Assembly (NCBI GenBank): GCA_964479625.1
Contig: CAYZMS010000007.1
Span: 62,001-126,000 of the forward strand
Direction: 5' to 3'
Source: CAYZMS01 sp964479625
Lineage (GTDB): Bacteria > Bacteroidota > Bacteroidia > Chitinophagales > Saprospiraceae
DNA length: 64,000 nt
The number at the start of each line of letters is the position of its first letter. Within the stretch, counting starts at the first letter, position 1. Shown in pieces: positions 25,735-35,205 of the stretch. The notes beneath the pieces are model-generated. The model did no database searches and was not told the origin of the DNA. It was given only the letters and a program-made list of their open reading frames with translations. A program made the translations under genes and the position numbers.

Positions 25735-27576
25735 TTACCGCTCCCTAAAGAACATCCCTGAACCCACCAGATTTCCGCTGCTGCGCCAGTCAACCTGCCA
25801 GGAGTAACGGGGCGTGGCCTCTTCACCCGCATCTTTATCCTGTAGCCCCAGGTTGAAGCGAAAAGTATTCCAGGCTGGCCCCTGTCGGTCGATGATGTAC
25901 TGGACGGGGATTTTGGCTTCGAGGGCATAGCCGCCCGCCACAGCCTCACAGGCCCACTCCACGTAATTAGCCGGATAGCGGTCTTCATAAAAGGTAGAGG
26001 CAGGCATGCTGGAGGTGCCGGGGGTGATGTTGTAGGTCAGCGATTCCCGGTACCAGCCGGTTCCGGTATTAAGAGCACTGGTGGCCAAAGGGTCGCCATT
26101 GAGGGTGAAGGCAATATAATCCTGTTGCCAGGAAACGATACCCGTATCACTTTGAATATTATCGTCGGTCACCATAGCGGCCAAGTACAGGAAGTCGCCT
26201 TTTTTTCGAATATCGAAACGGGCGCTACAGTCCTCCGGATCGTCCGTTTGCAGGTCGTAAGGCAGTGTTTCCCATTCGTTCAGGTTGGCGTCGATCGTGA
26301 TGTCTTCATCGGTATTCGAAAGGGTATACTTGCGGACAGGTCCCAGTTTAAATTCGAAAGGATAGGATAGCTCAGGGGCATTGGGTTCGCGGTAGGAAAC
26401 AGCCGCTTTTAAGTTTACCCCCGCTTGATTGATCCCCACTGAGGCGTTTCGAGCTCGTATGGTCAACTCGGCAAATTCTACGGAATTGGGGTTGACGAGA
26501 ATGGTATCGGTCTCCAAAGCAGTCTCAAAATCCCAGCTAAACCGATCTTCCAGTTGTACGAACATGGGCACATCCCGGTCGTTCGTTAGCCGGAGCTTCA
26601 GCGTTTCTTTTTCCTCAATGGGGCCTTGGGCAAATAAAGGCTCCGGACGTATGGGGCTGGCCGTTCGAATGGCGTTCAAATAAGCATCAACCTCTTCAGT
26701 AACCAAATCTTTATTGTGAATCCCCTCCAGTTGGAGGTTGGCAATGATGGGACCTTCATCGGTCATGGTCACCCAAACCACATGATCGAATTCCCCCATT
26801 TGCGGCCCACGCAGCGAAGACCCTCCCCCGGTGGTAGCCAGCATGAAGTATTCATTATTGTTCCGTTCGTACTTAACGTAATGGTGACGGTGTCCTACAA
26901 AAACAGTATGCTGGCGACCAGCAAGGAGCTGCTCTACATCGAACCAGCGTTGTGGATCGGCATCCTGCACCCACAGGGGCTGGTGCATAAAGAGGAGCGT
27001 CCATTTCACATCCGCGTGATCGGCAAGGGTTTGCCGTATCCAATCGTATTGCTCATCAGCGATGGCCCCCCTGCCTGCCCCTTGAATGGTCTCTTCAGAA
27101 TTCAGGCACAGGAACAGCACATCCTTGTAAACAAAATGATAGTAGGTTGGTCCCAAGCGTTGCTGCCATAGCTTTTCCATTACCGGATTCGTGATATCGT
27201 GATTACCTGGAACGTAAAAGAAAGGCGCTTGTAATTGCTCAATAAAGCCGTCGAACTCTTCCCACTGACGGATCAATTCCACGGTATCTTCTGTGTATCC
27301 TTCGATTAAATCCCCTACGGAGAGGACGAATTCCGGTTGTAGTAAATTCAATTTTCGAATGCCCTTTTCGAACACTCCCGGCCGATGTCCCCCCGTCCGG
27401 TCTGTAACTATGGCAAATTGGAACTGGCAGGGGGCATTGTTGAGTTCCAAACTGCTCCAGGGCGCTGGTCCCTCCGGTTGATCAATAAGGAGTTGAGCAT
27501 TACTCTGGCAGGGTTCCTGCGCCATAAGCCACAAAGGCGACAGGACCAGTAAATACGGGATTAGGTTACGGTACAT
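25735..27576 (-). CDS. Secreted metallophosphoesterase with C-terminal CBM9-like domain
   Basis: The start is at the ATG at 27576, giving the signal peptide 'MYRNLIPYLLVLSPLWLMAQ' (613 residues); the ORF extends upstream to 27609 with no support. Calcineurin-like motifs are visible: 'SVGDLIEGY', 'YVPGNHDI', 'LLFMHQPLW' and 'FVGHRHHYVKY'. The first motif reads 'VTDRTGG', lacking the His of the usual DxH. The C-terminal 180 residues begin 'ITIDANLNEWETLPYDLQ', typical of the CBM9-like domains that follow Bacteroidota phosphoesterases and glycosidases. It is probably a periplasmic or secreted phosphatase of unknown substrate. It converges with the desaturase gene. Confidence 0.8.
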   Translation of the reverse strand: MYRNLIPYLLVLSPLWLMAQEPCQSNAQLLIDQPEGPAPWSSLELNNAPCQFQFAIVTDRTGGHRPGVFEKGIRKLNLLQPEFVLSVGDLIEGYTEDTVELIRQWEEFDGFIEQLQAPFFYVPGNHDITNPVMEKLWQQRLGPTYYHFVYKDVLFLCLNSEETIQGAGRGAIADEQYDWIRQTLADHADVKWTLLFMHQPLWVQDADPQRWFDVEQLLAGRQHTVFVGHRHHYVKYERNNNEYFMLATTGGGSSLRGPQMGEFDHVVWVTMTDEGPIIANLQLEGIHNKDLVTEEVDAYLNAIRTASPIRPEPLFAQGPIEEKETLKLRLTNDRDVPMFVQLEDRFSWDFETALETDTILVNPNSVEFAELTIRARNASVGINQAGVNLKAAVSYREPNAPELSYPFEFKLGPVRKYTLSNTDEDITIDANLNEWETLPYDLQTDDPEDCSARFDIRKKGDFLYLAAMVTDDNIQSDTGIVSWQQDYIAFTLNGDPLATSALNTGTGWYRESLTYNITPGTSSMPASTFYEDRYPANYVEWACEAVAGGYALEAKIPVQYIIDRQGPAWNTFRFNLGLQDKDAGEEATPRYSWQVDWRSSGNLVGSGMFFRER

Positions 27577-27720
27577 GTTTTTATTTTGAAAAGTAGGACG
27601 CCTGAGCAATCTTTGCGTTAACTGCAGATTAAGACTCTGTGAAGTTTTAGTCGTGAGCCAGCAATTCGCCAGTTGGCCACATCAGCCCTCCCCAGCCGAC
27701 TGATGTGGGCAGTCCCGGGC

Positions 27721-27939
27721 TTATGACTTTCCAAAAAAGGCATCCAGTTGGTCCTGGATATCCTTGACCTCTTCGGCACTGACTGTTTGGGGTGCGTTCA
27801 GAAAAGCGGAAGGAGCCACCTCTGTCCCATCCCGGGGAGGCTGATGATCCAATTCGAACAGCCTGGCGGCCAATTCCAACAAGGTAGGATCTTCACATTG
27901 TAAAATACTTTGGATCAACCGGAGTTTGAGAGCATTCAT
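27721..27939 (-). CDS. Small orphan antitoxin-like protein
   Basis: This 72-residue protein starts 'MNALKLRLIQSILQCEDPTL' and continues with a Leu-rich helix, then a Pro-rich linker and an acidic C-terminal helix. The N-terminal pattern is common among small Bacteroidota proteins encoded just before RelE/ParE-type toxins. Here no toxin gene follows: 144 bp downstream the next start is the phosphoesterase, and that gap contains no fitting frame. It may be a solitary antitoxin relic or a regulator of unknown role. Existence as a gene is supported by coding-like composition and isolation between a terminator and another gene; the function is inference. Confidence 0.5.
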   Translation of the reverse strand: MNALKLRLIQSILQCEDPTLLELAARLFELDHQPPRDGTEVAPSAFLNAPQTVSAEEVKDIQDQLDAFFGKS

Positions 27940-28016
27940 AATTGATTGGCCTTCGATAGTTGTCTTTTAAAATTATGCATTCAACCATTCCCTCGCAAAT
28001 GTAAGGCCAAATTCAA

Positions 28017-28054
28017 ATAAAAAATCGGTAACGTCCAAAACAGACGTTACCGAT
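28017..28054 (-). terminator. Rho-independent terminator downstream of the 5'-nucleotidase pseudogene
   Basis: A perfect 12-bp inverted repeat (ATCGGTAACGTC at 28024-28035 and its complement at 28043-28054) with a 7-nt loop is followed, reading the minus strand, by a T-rich tract. It lies 61 bp beyond the stop of the decayed 5'-nucleotidase gene and would end its transcript before the small antitoxin-like gene. Confidence 0.8.
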
Positions 28055-28115
28055 CTAATTATAATTACCTGGAACTCTTGTCGAATACTCGGGACCAAGG
28101 TACAGTTGCTATTTA

Positions 28116-29853
28116 CTATTTAACTGCAATAGGCAACACACTTACGGCTCCTTCCTTTCGTAGGACCAACCAGAAATTACCAACAGGCAGGTCATTGACA
28201 TTTACCTGAAGGCTTTGTGCACCGGCAGCCTGTTGACCACGGAATACCTGGCGAAAGATCTGGCCCGTTTCGTTGACAAGGTCGATATTCATAAAGGCTG
28301 CAGCAGCCAGTTCGTACTGTACGGTGAACTGATCAGTGGCCGGGTTGGGGAATGCGCTTAGTTGCTCTACAGCATCTGGCAGGTCAAAAACTCCGGTAAC
28401 CAGGCCAGCGATGATCCGGCCTTCTCCCCCTTCCGGATACTCCGCAGCAGTGATCTGTCCATTCAAACCAGCAACAATGTAGTTAAACAGTGCTTCCTGG
28501 TAGGAAACGGGGAAGTTAGTAAGGTCCTTGCCAACAAACTCATCGTACCCTTCCGAACCACCAGCCGTAAAGCTGTTGGTAGCCATGTAAAATTCAAAGC
28601 TTTCGGGAGCAACGATCTGCCCTTCTTCCACGATCTGAGTACCGTCATTCAAGGTAATGTCGATAATACGATTTTCAGCAGCAGCTGTAGTATCATACTC
28701 GATCTCGAAACCGGAGACCTGAACAAAACGGCCGTCCGTGTTTTCGACATTGGAAACGGAGTTCTCCATGATGCCTTTGAACTCTGCAGCGTTCAATGGA
28801 CCTACCACAGAAGTGAAATTGGCAAAAGGTAACATGTCGAAAGTGTTCAACTCGGTGATAGGACCAGCAGGAACAACGGCATCGTTACGAATACCTCCAC
28901 CGTTTTGCATACCCAGGATCAGGTTCACTGCGGTGTCCAGACCAGCTTCGGTAGCCAGTTGCTCCACCTGCCAGCGCAGGGCATCGGCGATCAGGTTACC
29001 CACGTATTCGTAGTTACCCGCGGTAGTTACCAGATAGACGGTATCCCCGTCCAGGTTGTCCTCCCACAGAGGGTAGGGTCCAAAAGGGTCGTCTGCGTCG
29101 GAGTCATTGGTCAGGAACTCGTCACCGCCACCGGCAATGATTACGTCTACTCCGCACGTTTGGCTGGCCAGCATGAGCTCCTCTTCGATAGATTGAAGGT
29201 GACTGATAAGGATGATGATGTTGACGCCGGCTGCTTCCAGGCTATCAACCTGTGCATTCAGAATGCCAACCAGATCATCATCAACCGTCACACCCTCGGG
29301 GCTTGAAATGATAGGTAGTCGAGGCGTCGTCAGACCGATTATGCCAATGCTACGACCATCTTTTCGATAATGGTTCTGGGGGCAATTCGACCTCCATTTA
29401 CCAGGGTTTGCAGCGTATCTTCAGCAGTGAAATCCAAATTTGCACTCAGATAGGGAGGCATCGTTTTAGAAAAATCATTTATGATCCGGGCAAGCGTACC
29501 CGGCCCAAAATCGAAATCGTGGTTCCCAATGCAAAGCGCATCATAACCGATTTCAACTAATGAAATGGCATCGTAATAACGTTTCCCTTCGGGCAATTCC
29601 TGGGAAGCTGAAAAAGCAGGGCTTGCCAAAAAGTTATCTCCGGTGGAAAGCGTAATGTTGGTAAAACCAAAGCGCGTAGGGAGTCCAAAACTGTTTTGAA
29701 CTCGGCTACACCTCCTACCTCTCCATCGGGCAGGACGCTGGATTCACCGTCGTTGATGTGCAAAATTTACAGGGTAAATTGGGCATTTAGGAGACCCTGC
29801 CAAAAGGCAAGCCCTAAAACCCAGATTAAAATGCGTAAATTACTTAGTCGCAT
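28116..29853 (-). pseudogene. 5'-nucleotidase / UshA-like phosphoesterase, broken by one nonsense and two frameshift lesions, with T9SS tail
   Basis: The gene can be read from an ATG at 29853 with a signal peptide ending '...LLNAQ'. An in-frame TAA at 29769-29767 precedes 'ILHINDGESSVLPDGE', the metal-binding start of 5'-nucleotidases. Near 29671-29682 the frame must shift to reach 'RFGFTNITLSTGDNFLASPA', and near 29357-29362 it must shift again ('IIEK' then 'DGRSIGIIGLTTPRLP'). Each shift is explained by one missing base (a C in a C-run, a G after GAAAAG). From 29291 the frame is intact: 'QNGGGIRNDAV' and other C-terminal-domain motifs, ending in a T9SS type A sorting domain ('LSAFPNPATDQFTVQYEL'). 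It once encoded a secreted nucleotidase; it is now inactive unless the lesions are assembly errors. Confidence 0.85.
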
Positions 29854-30000
29854 AGTGGAACAGGTTTGATGAGTTAATCCTTAAAGCAAAACAGAGCTTG
29901 TTACGTATTGGTAAATAAGAGTTTATCCTTATATGACCATTTTGTTTCTATTTTAGTGAACGTAAATATTGGGGTAATGCTAAGCTTATAGTAACTTTAA

Positions 30001-30010
30001 ACCGACTGGT
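30001..30010. promoter_or_regulatory. Candidate TetR-family operator
   Basis: The short imperfect dyad ACC-GACT-GGT lies 41 bp before the ATG of the NemR-like regulator, in the gap shared with the divergent 5'-nucleotidase remnant. Its arms resemble the ACC/GGT half-sites of NemR-type boxes as I recall them. The dyad is short and could occur by chance. Confidence 0.3.
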
Positions 30011-30050
30011 CATACTATTCTATTCATCTACTTTTATTCGAAGATCGGAA

Positions 30051-30632
30051 ATGCGGCAAAAGCACGATATTAATACCATTTTACAGGTGGGAATTTTCCT
30101 ATTACGTCGTCAGGGGTATCATCATACGGGGATCAATGATGTGCTTAAGGAAACAGGAATCCCCAAAGGATCATTTTACAATTATTTTGGGTCCAAGAAA
30201 GACTTTGCCGTTTTATGCCTGCGGCGCTACAGTGGCCAGCTCCTTCGCCTGATGGAACGGGAACTTCTTTCTCCTGATTTACCAGCCATTGATCGGATCG
30301 CAAATTATTACAACCTGACCATAGAGGCCCATGCACAGGAAGAATGCCGGTACGGCTGCTTACTAATGAACCTCTCCGTTGAGACTGGGGGCACGGAGGA
30401 CGCCATTGCCCGGGAAGCCGATATTCAATTTCAGCAATGGATGGATGTCCTGGCGGTTTGTATTCGCGAGGGCCAAAAGCAGCAAAATATTACCCATCCG
30501 GCCCCTGCTGAGCTTTTGGCAGAGCAATTACACCTGGCTTTTTACGGAGCGCTGGTACGAGCCAGAATGCTCAGGACCTCAAAGCCCTTGCAGCAGGCCC
30601 TGGAACGGGAATTGAGGCAATTGGTGTTGTAG
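30051..30632 (+). CDS. TetR-family transcriptional regulator, NemR-like
   Basis: This 193-residue protein has an N-terminal helix-turn-helix (about residues 26-47: 'GINDVLKETGIPKGSFYNYF', the TetR recognition helix) followed by an all-helical ligand domain. The segment 'CRYGCLLMNLSVE' aligns with the region of E. coli NemR that carries its redox-sensing cysteine ('GCLTVKLSAE' from memory), so Cys103 could sense electrophiles or reactive chlorine. It is a repressor by family. The target is unclear: no intact gene is adjacent, and the divergent neighbour is a pseudogene. It may control itself through the small dyad at 30001-30010. Confidence 0.8.
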   Translation: MRQKHDINTILQVGIFLLRRQGYHHTGINDVLKETGIPKGSFYNYFGSKKDFAVLCLRRYSGQLLRLMERELLSPDLPAIDRIANYYNLTIEAHAQEECRYGCLLMNLSVETGGTEDAIAREADIQFQQWMDVLAVCIREGQKQQNITHPAPAELLAEQLHLAFYGALVRARMLRTSKPLQQALERELRQLVL

Positions 30633-30872
30633 GGGAGGAAACCCACAAGCAGGCTTTACAAAAATTTCATCGAGGCATCCTTGTACATCCCCATAATTCG
30701 AATTACTTTACTGGCGAAAAGGATTTCAGAAACTCCTTAGGGTTAGTAAGCGTTAGCAAAGGGAAAAGACAATTCGGTTTCTTCCGGCAACAGGTGGCCG
30801 GAAAATTGTAAAATACATCCGCATTGTTCACCCTCGAAACGGAGCAGTCCGTTATCGACAAAAACGAGCACG

Positions 30873-31163
30873 ATGAAATTCGATGCCTTCCAGCGTTCGC
30901 TGGCCGACACCCGACCACCTTTCGGTCTTTCTCCTGCATTGGAAGCCCTCTGGCACGCCGCCCGCGAAAGTACCCCAATGGCTCTTCACATTTCCGAGAA
31001 CGATCCTAGCCGGGCAGGCGCCTGGGTTCATGCCCACATCTACCGTCAGATCGGGGATCTACTCAATGCCGACCTTTGGTACCAACGCGCTGGCCGCCTT
31101 CGTCCTGAGGAACCCGTCGAAGAAGAATGGGAATACATCGCACGCAAGCTAACTAGTTGGTAG
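30873..31163 (+). CDS. Small conserved hypothetical protein with TPR-like end
   Basis: This 96-residue protein ('MKFDAFQRSLADTRPPFGLS') contains 'PALEALWHAARE', then 'AGAWVHAHIYRQIGDLLNAD' and 'WYQRAGRL'. I recognise this pattern as a small soluble family widespread in Bacteroidota and Proteobacteria, with a single TPR-like helical hairpin and no assigned function. The competing frame at 30883 is a shadow: only this frame shows the family pattern. It stands alone between the TetR gene and the M24 peptidase on the same strand, with 240 bp of unremarkable DNA upstream. Confidence 0.7.
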   Translation: MKFDAFQRSLADTRPPFGLSPALEALWHAARESTPMALHISENDPSRAGAWVHAHIYRQIGDLLNADLWYQRAGRLRPEEPVEEEWEYIARKLTSW

Positions 31164-31328
31164 CCCAGTGTTGAGCTACTGGTAAGTGGACGTGAAGGTT
31201 TGTTGAATCCCCCGTACCGAAAGCTCGGTTGCACCCTGGATTGTTTTGGCTTCGCCGCTGCCGGGCAGACCAAAATCAATCGAAAGCAAGGCGAGCGAAC
31301 TAAGCTTTTTGTATTTTGTCGGGAAAAA

Positions 31329-32684
31329 ATGATACTGACCTTTATTCGCATAGCGACCCTTAGCCTTTGCTTCATCTCAAGCTTGTCTGCACAAATGCCT
31401 CAAATACTCGATCTGGAAGACCAACAACGATTGCGGGACCAATGGTTGGTCGAACGAGTGGAGTTTGTACTACCTGACCTAATGCGACGGGAAGGGATCG
31501 ACATGTGGATCCTGATCGCACGGGAATACAATGAAGACCCCGTTCTTAAAACTATGCTCCCGGCCAATTGGCTTTCCGCGAGGCGAACGACCATGCTGAT
31601 CATTTTTGACAATGGAAGTACTTTGGAAACGCTCGCCTGCGCTCGTTATGATGTGGGGGAAGTCTTTAAAAAGGCCTGGGACAAAGAACAGCAGCCCGAT
31701 CAGTGGCAACGGATCCAGGAAATCATTGAGGAAAGGGATCCCAAAAAGATCGGAATCAACCGATCCGAACAGTTTGGACTGGCAGATGGACTTTCGAGCT
31801 TTCATTACAACAAATTGACCGATGTTTTATCAAAAAAATACAAGGACAGGTTAGTACCAGCAGAGCGTCTCGCCATTGGCTGGCTGGAGATCAGGACAGC
31901 TGCTGAAATGGTCCTATACCCACAGATCTGCCGGATCGCCCATGAGATCATTGAAGAAGGTTTATCCGAACAGGTGATCCAGCCTGGGGTGACCACCACG
32001 GATGAAGTGGTATGGTTTTACCGTGAACGCATTCGGGAATTGGGTTTAACCGCCTGGTTTCACCCCACAGTGGATGTGCAGCGGGCTGAACCCGAAGCCG
32101 GGGATTCGAACCGCTCCTTTTCCCGTCGGCCCGATGCCGCCGTCATCCAGCCCGGAGATCTCGTCCATATGGATTTCGGGATCACTTATCTGGGGCTGAA
32201 TACCGATATGCAGCTAAATGCCTATGTCTTAAAACCCGGGGAAACCCAGGCCCCTGATTATTTAGAAAATGCTTTCCAGCAAGGCCTTCGCCTGATGGAC
32301 ATCCTCACCGGTAATTTTAAAACTGGCCGAACCGGGAATGAGATCCTTGCTGCCAGCCTCCAACAGGCCAAAGCAGAAGGCCTCAAACCCCAGATCTATA
32401 GCCACCCGATCGGCTATCATGGCCACGGGGCCGGTCCCACCATCGGCCTCTGGGATCAACAGGAAGGGGTGCCCTACCGGGGCGATTACCCGGTATTTCC
32501 CAACACGGCGTATTCTATCGAATTGAACACAAGGGTCTACCTTCCAGAATGGAATAAGGAGATTAGAATAATGATGGAAGAAGACGCCTTCTTCGACGGT
32601 AATCAGGTACAGTATATCGATGATCGTCAGGAATCTTTTTTCCTCATTCCACGTCAAAAATCAAATTTTGGGAACCCGAAGTAG
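31329..32684 (+). CDS. Secreted M24-family metallopeptidase (Xaa-Pro aminopeptidase-like)
   Basis: The ATG at 31329 gives a signal peptide ('MILTFIRIATLSLCFISSLSAQ'-type, cut after SLSA) and a 451-residue protein; the open frame extends upstream to 31200 without support. The C-terminal pita-bread domain has the metal ligands Asp in 'LVHMDFGITY', Asp in 'GLNTDMQLN', His in 'GYHGHGAGPTIG', Glu in 'YSIELNTRV' and Glu in 'MMEEDAFF'. These are the five M24 ligands, so it should be active with two metal ions. The N-terminal 200 residues are a creatinase-like domain. It probably trims X-Pro peptides in the periplasm or outside the cell. Confidence 0.85.
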   Translation: MILTFIRIATLSLCFISSLSAQMPQILDLEDQQRLRDQWLVERVEFVLPDLMRREGIDMWILIAREYNEDPVLKTMLPANWLSARRTTMLIIFDNGSTLETLACARYDVGEVFKKAWDKEQQPDQWQRIQEIIEERDPKKIGINRSEQFGLADGLSSFHYNKLTDVLSKKYKDRLVPAERLAIGWLEIRTAAEMVLYPQICRIAHEIIEEGLSEQVIQPGVTTTDEVVWFYRERIRELGLTAWFHPTVDVQRAEPEAGDSNRSFSRRPDAAVIQPGDLVHMDFGITYLGLNTDMQLNAYVLKPGETQAPDYLENAFQQGLRLMDILTGNFKTGRTGNEILAASLQQAKAEGLKPQIYSHPIGYHGHGAGPTIGLWDQQEGVPYRGDYPVFPNTAYSIELNTRVYLPEWNKEIRIMMEEDAFFDGNQVQYIDDRQESFFLIPRQKSNFGNPK

Positions 32685-32845
32685 CGGTGAGTTTGTTCAG
32701 TTTTGACAGCGCTTAAAATAAAAGCAAAGGTACACCTGAATACAGACCGGTTAATGCACACTGCGTTTGCCCTTGCTGTTGCCAACCCACTTTTAAATGC
32801 GCCATGGAGCCCGCAGCGTCAGCCCTGAGCTAAGCGATCAACAAA

Positions 32846-34089
32846 ATGGCCAATTCAGTCTTTCAAATTTATCGCAATGTCTTTACCGGGCTATCCCGGG
32901 ATGTTTGGTTGCTCTCCTCAGTTACTTTTGTAAACCGGGCCGGAGCCATGGTCATTCCCTTCCTGACGGTCTACCTGACCCAGGACCTTGGTTTTTCCAT
33001 GGTGCAAACCGGCTACATAATGAGCTATTTTGGCTTTGGATCCATGCTTGGAGCATTAATCGGCGGCTGGTTGACCGATCGCATAGGGTATTATCGAGTT
33101 ATGCTTTTTTCCTTGTTTGGGGGAGGGATGATGTTTTTAATCCTGGAAAAAGTGGAAAGCTTTTGGCCCCTTTGCCTCACCATTTTCACCTTAAGTGCCA
33201 TTGCCTATACCCTGCGCCCAGCAGCCCATACCGCCATATCTGTATACAGCAGACCAGAAAATTTAACCCGTTCTTATTCGATTAGCAATAAACCTGGGAT
33301 TTTCCTTTGGTCCGGCACTCGGCGGTTTTTTGGCAGCCAATCTTGGTTTCGAATGGTTATTCTGGGCAGATGGGTTCACCTGTATATTTGCCGGGATCTT
33401 CCTCTGGCTCTTCCTTCGAGAACGAAATACCAAAAAAGCAGTAGGTAAAGAAGAGGTTACGGTAAAATTGCTTAAAGAACTCCCCAAGGCCTGGCAAAAT
33501 GGAGCCTACCTGTTTTTGTCCTGGCCATGCTTTTAAGTGGCATGGTGTTTATGCAATTGTTTTTTACAATTTCGGTATTTTTCAGGGAAGAATTCCTTTT
33601 TACCGAGGACCTGATTGGCTTATTACTAGGTCCAACCGGCTTATTGATCGCCCTTTTTGAAATGCCCTTGGTGTACCTCATCGAAAAAAGGGCCAGCATG
33701 GTCAAAGCGGTTGCCTGTGGCATTGGCCTTTTCGGTCTTGCCTTTATAGTTTTTCTTTTTTCCCGGCCGGATTATTCGCTGCATCCCTTTGCCTATTCAT
33801 CTTGACCATTGGGGACATGCTTGCGATGCCATTTGGAAGTACATTGGCTATATCTTTTACTAATGAGGCAAACAGAGGTCAGTACATGGGCCTGTTCACC
33901 CTTGCCTTTTCTTTATCCCATGTTCTGTCTCCCACTTTGGGCTTTAGGATAGTGGAAAATGCCGGCTATCCCAGTTTGTGCTTAACTTTGGGGCTTTTGA
34001 GTGTGCGGGCAATAGGCCTATTGTTTATAAGCCGGCACCTTCAAAACAGATATAGTTCGAAAATCCCTTCCCCGTATCCGATTAAATAA
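32846..34089 (+). pseudogene. MFS transporter, broken by three frameshifts
   Basis: The protein can be pieced together from four frames. 'VTFVNRAGAMVIPFLTVYLT' through 'DRIGYYRVMLFSLFGGG' (frame 1, to about 33275) continues after a shift near 33270-33282 as 'LIRLAINLGFSFGPALGGF'. A second shift at a five-T run (33514-33518) is needed to reach 'VLAMLLSGMVFMQLFF'. A third near 33762-33770 gives 'GLFAASLCLFILTIGDM', with the stop at 34089. The rebuilt product has about 410 residues and the usual 12 spans, so the whole gene is present but unreadable. The second and third shifts each look like one lost base; the first needs a gain of one or a loss of two (or eight) bases. The substrate is unknown. 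Confidence 0.85.
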
Positions 34090-34116
34090 TTAAAAATAGT
34101 AATCCGCATTGCTCCT

Positions 34117-35064
34117 ATGATTGGCACTGATATTGACCGGGCGATCGCCCTTTTAAAAGCCGAACAACTGGTTGCTTTACCAACGGAGACCGTTTATGGT
34201 CTTGCCGGAAATGCCCTATCTGAAAGTGCGGTTACGGAGCTATTTACGGTAAAAAATCGGCCCCGCTTCGACCCACTCATTATCCACCTCTCCGACTGGC
34301 AATCGGCCGAACGCTGGGTAAAAGATATACCAGAAAAGGCCCAAATCCTTGCGGAGCACTTCTTACCAGGCCCGCTGACCCTGTTGATGCCTAAAAAAGA
34401 GGTCATCCCGGACCTGGTTACTGCCGGAAGCCCCCTTGTAGCTGTCCGCGTACCCGATCACCCGCTTATTCAACGAATTTTGCATCAATTGGACTTCCCA
34501 CTCGCAGCCCCTAGCGCCAACCCATTTGGATACATTAGTCCGACCACAGCGCAACATGTTTTTGACCAATTGGGTGGACAAGTCCCCTACATACTCGACG
34601 GAGGTCCTTGCGTGGTAGGCTTGGAAAGCACCATAGTCGGGTTTGAACAAGACAAGACCATTGTATTTCGAAAGGGGGGTATTCCGGTAGAATCGATTGA
34701 GGGGGTTATTGGGTCGGTGGAGGTCCGGGCACACTCCAGTTCCAAGCCTGCTGCTCCAGGTATGCTAAAAAGCCACTATGCTCCCCGAACCCCCATCATT
34801 ACAGGGGATCTGGAAGAATTATTAGCCTTCCATGCGGCGAAAAAGGCGGGCTTGATCAGCTTCCGGAAAACATATCCTCAAATACCGGCAGCCCACCAGT
34901 TGGTTTTGTCCACAAGTGGAGATTTCCGCGAAGCAGCCCGGAATTTATTCAACGGTATGCGAAGGTTGGACCAACTGGACCTAGACGTGATCCTGGCCGA
35001 ATTCCTTCCGGAAAAAGACCTTGGAAGGGCGATAAACGATCGCCTCAGGAGGGCCTCTGCCTGA
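34117..35064 (+). CDS. sua5: L-threonylcarbamoyladenylate synthase (Sua5/YrdC family)
   Basis: This 315-residue protein has an N-terminal YrdC domain ('LPTETVYGLAGNAL', 'KNRPRFDPLIIHL', 'FPLAAPSANPFGYISPT') and a C-terminal Sua5 domain after the linker 'SSKPAAPGMLKSHYAPRTP'. It is therefore the long Sua5 form rather than the short TsaC form. It makes threonylcarbamoyl-AMP from threonine, bicarbonate and ATP for the t6A37 modification of ANN-reading tRNAs, in the cytoplasm. It starts 27 bp after the MFS pseudogene on the same strand. This is an essential, well-conserved gene. Confidence 0.92.
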   Translation: MIGTDIDRAIALLKAEQLVALPTETVYGLAGNALSESAVTELFTVKNRPRFDPLIIHLSDWQSAERWVKDIPEKAQILAEHFLPGPLTLLMPKKEVIPDLVTAGSPLVAVRVPDHPLIQRILHQLDFPLAAPSANPFGYISPTTAQHVFDQLGGQVPYILDGGPCVVGLESTIVGFEQDKTIVFRKGGIPVESIEGVIGSVEVRAHSSSKPAAPGMLKSHYAPRTPIITGDLEELLAFHAAKKAGLISFRKTYPQIPAAHQLVLSTSGDFREAARNLFNGMRRLDQLDLDVILAEFLPEKDLGRAINDRLRRASA

Positions 35065-35205
35065 TACAGGTCATGGCTGGTCTACAACCTCTCCGATAAA
35101 AAATAAAGTCTCTCGTTAAACCGGCATCTTTTATTTGCAGTTTTAATGCTGTTCTTAAATTCCATTCACCATAGAGCAATAATATGCTCTATTAATGCTT
35201 TCCAC

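Noticed and set aside
35131..35142. TTTTATTTGCAG as a promoter -7 element before the DUF2911 gene
   Set aside because: It is off the TAnnTTTG consensus by one position and has no TTG at the right distance.
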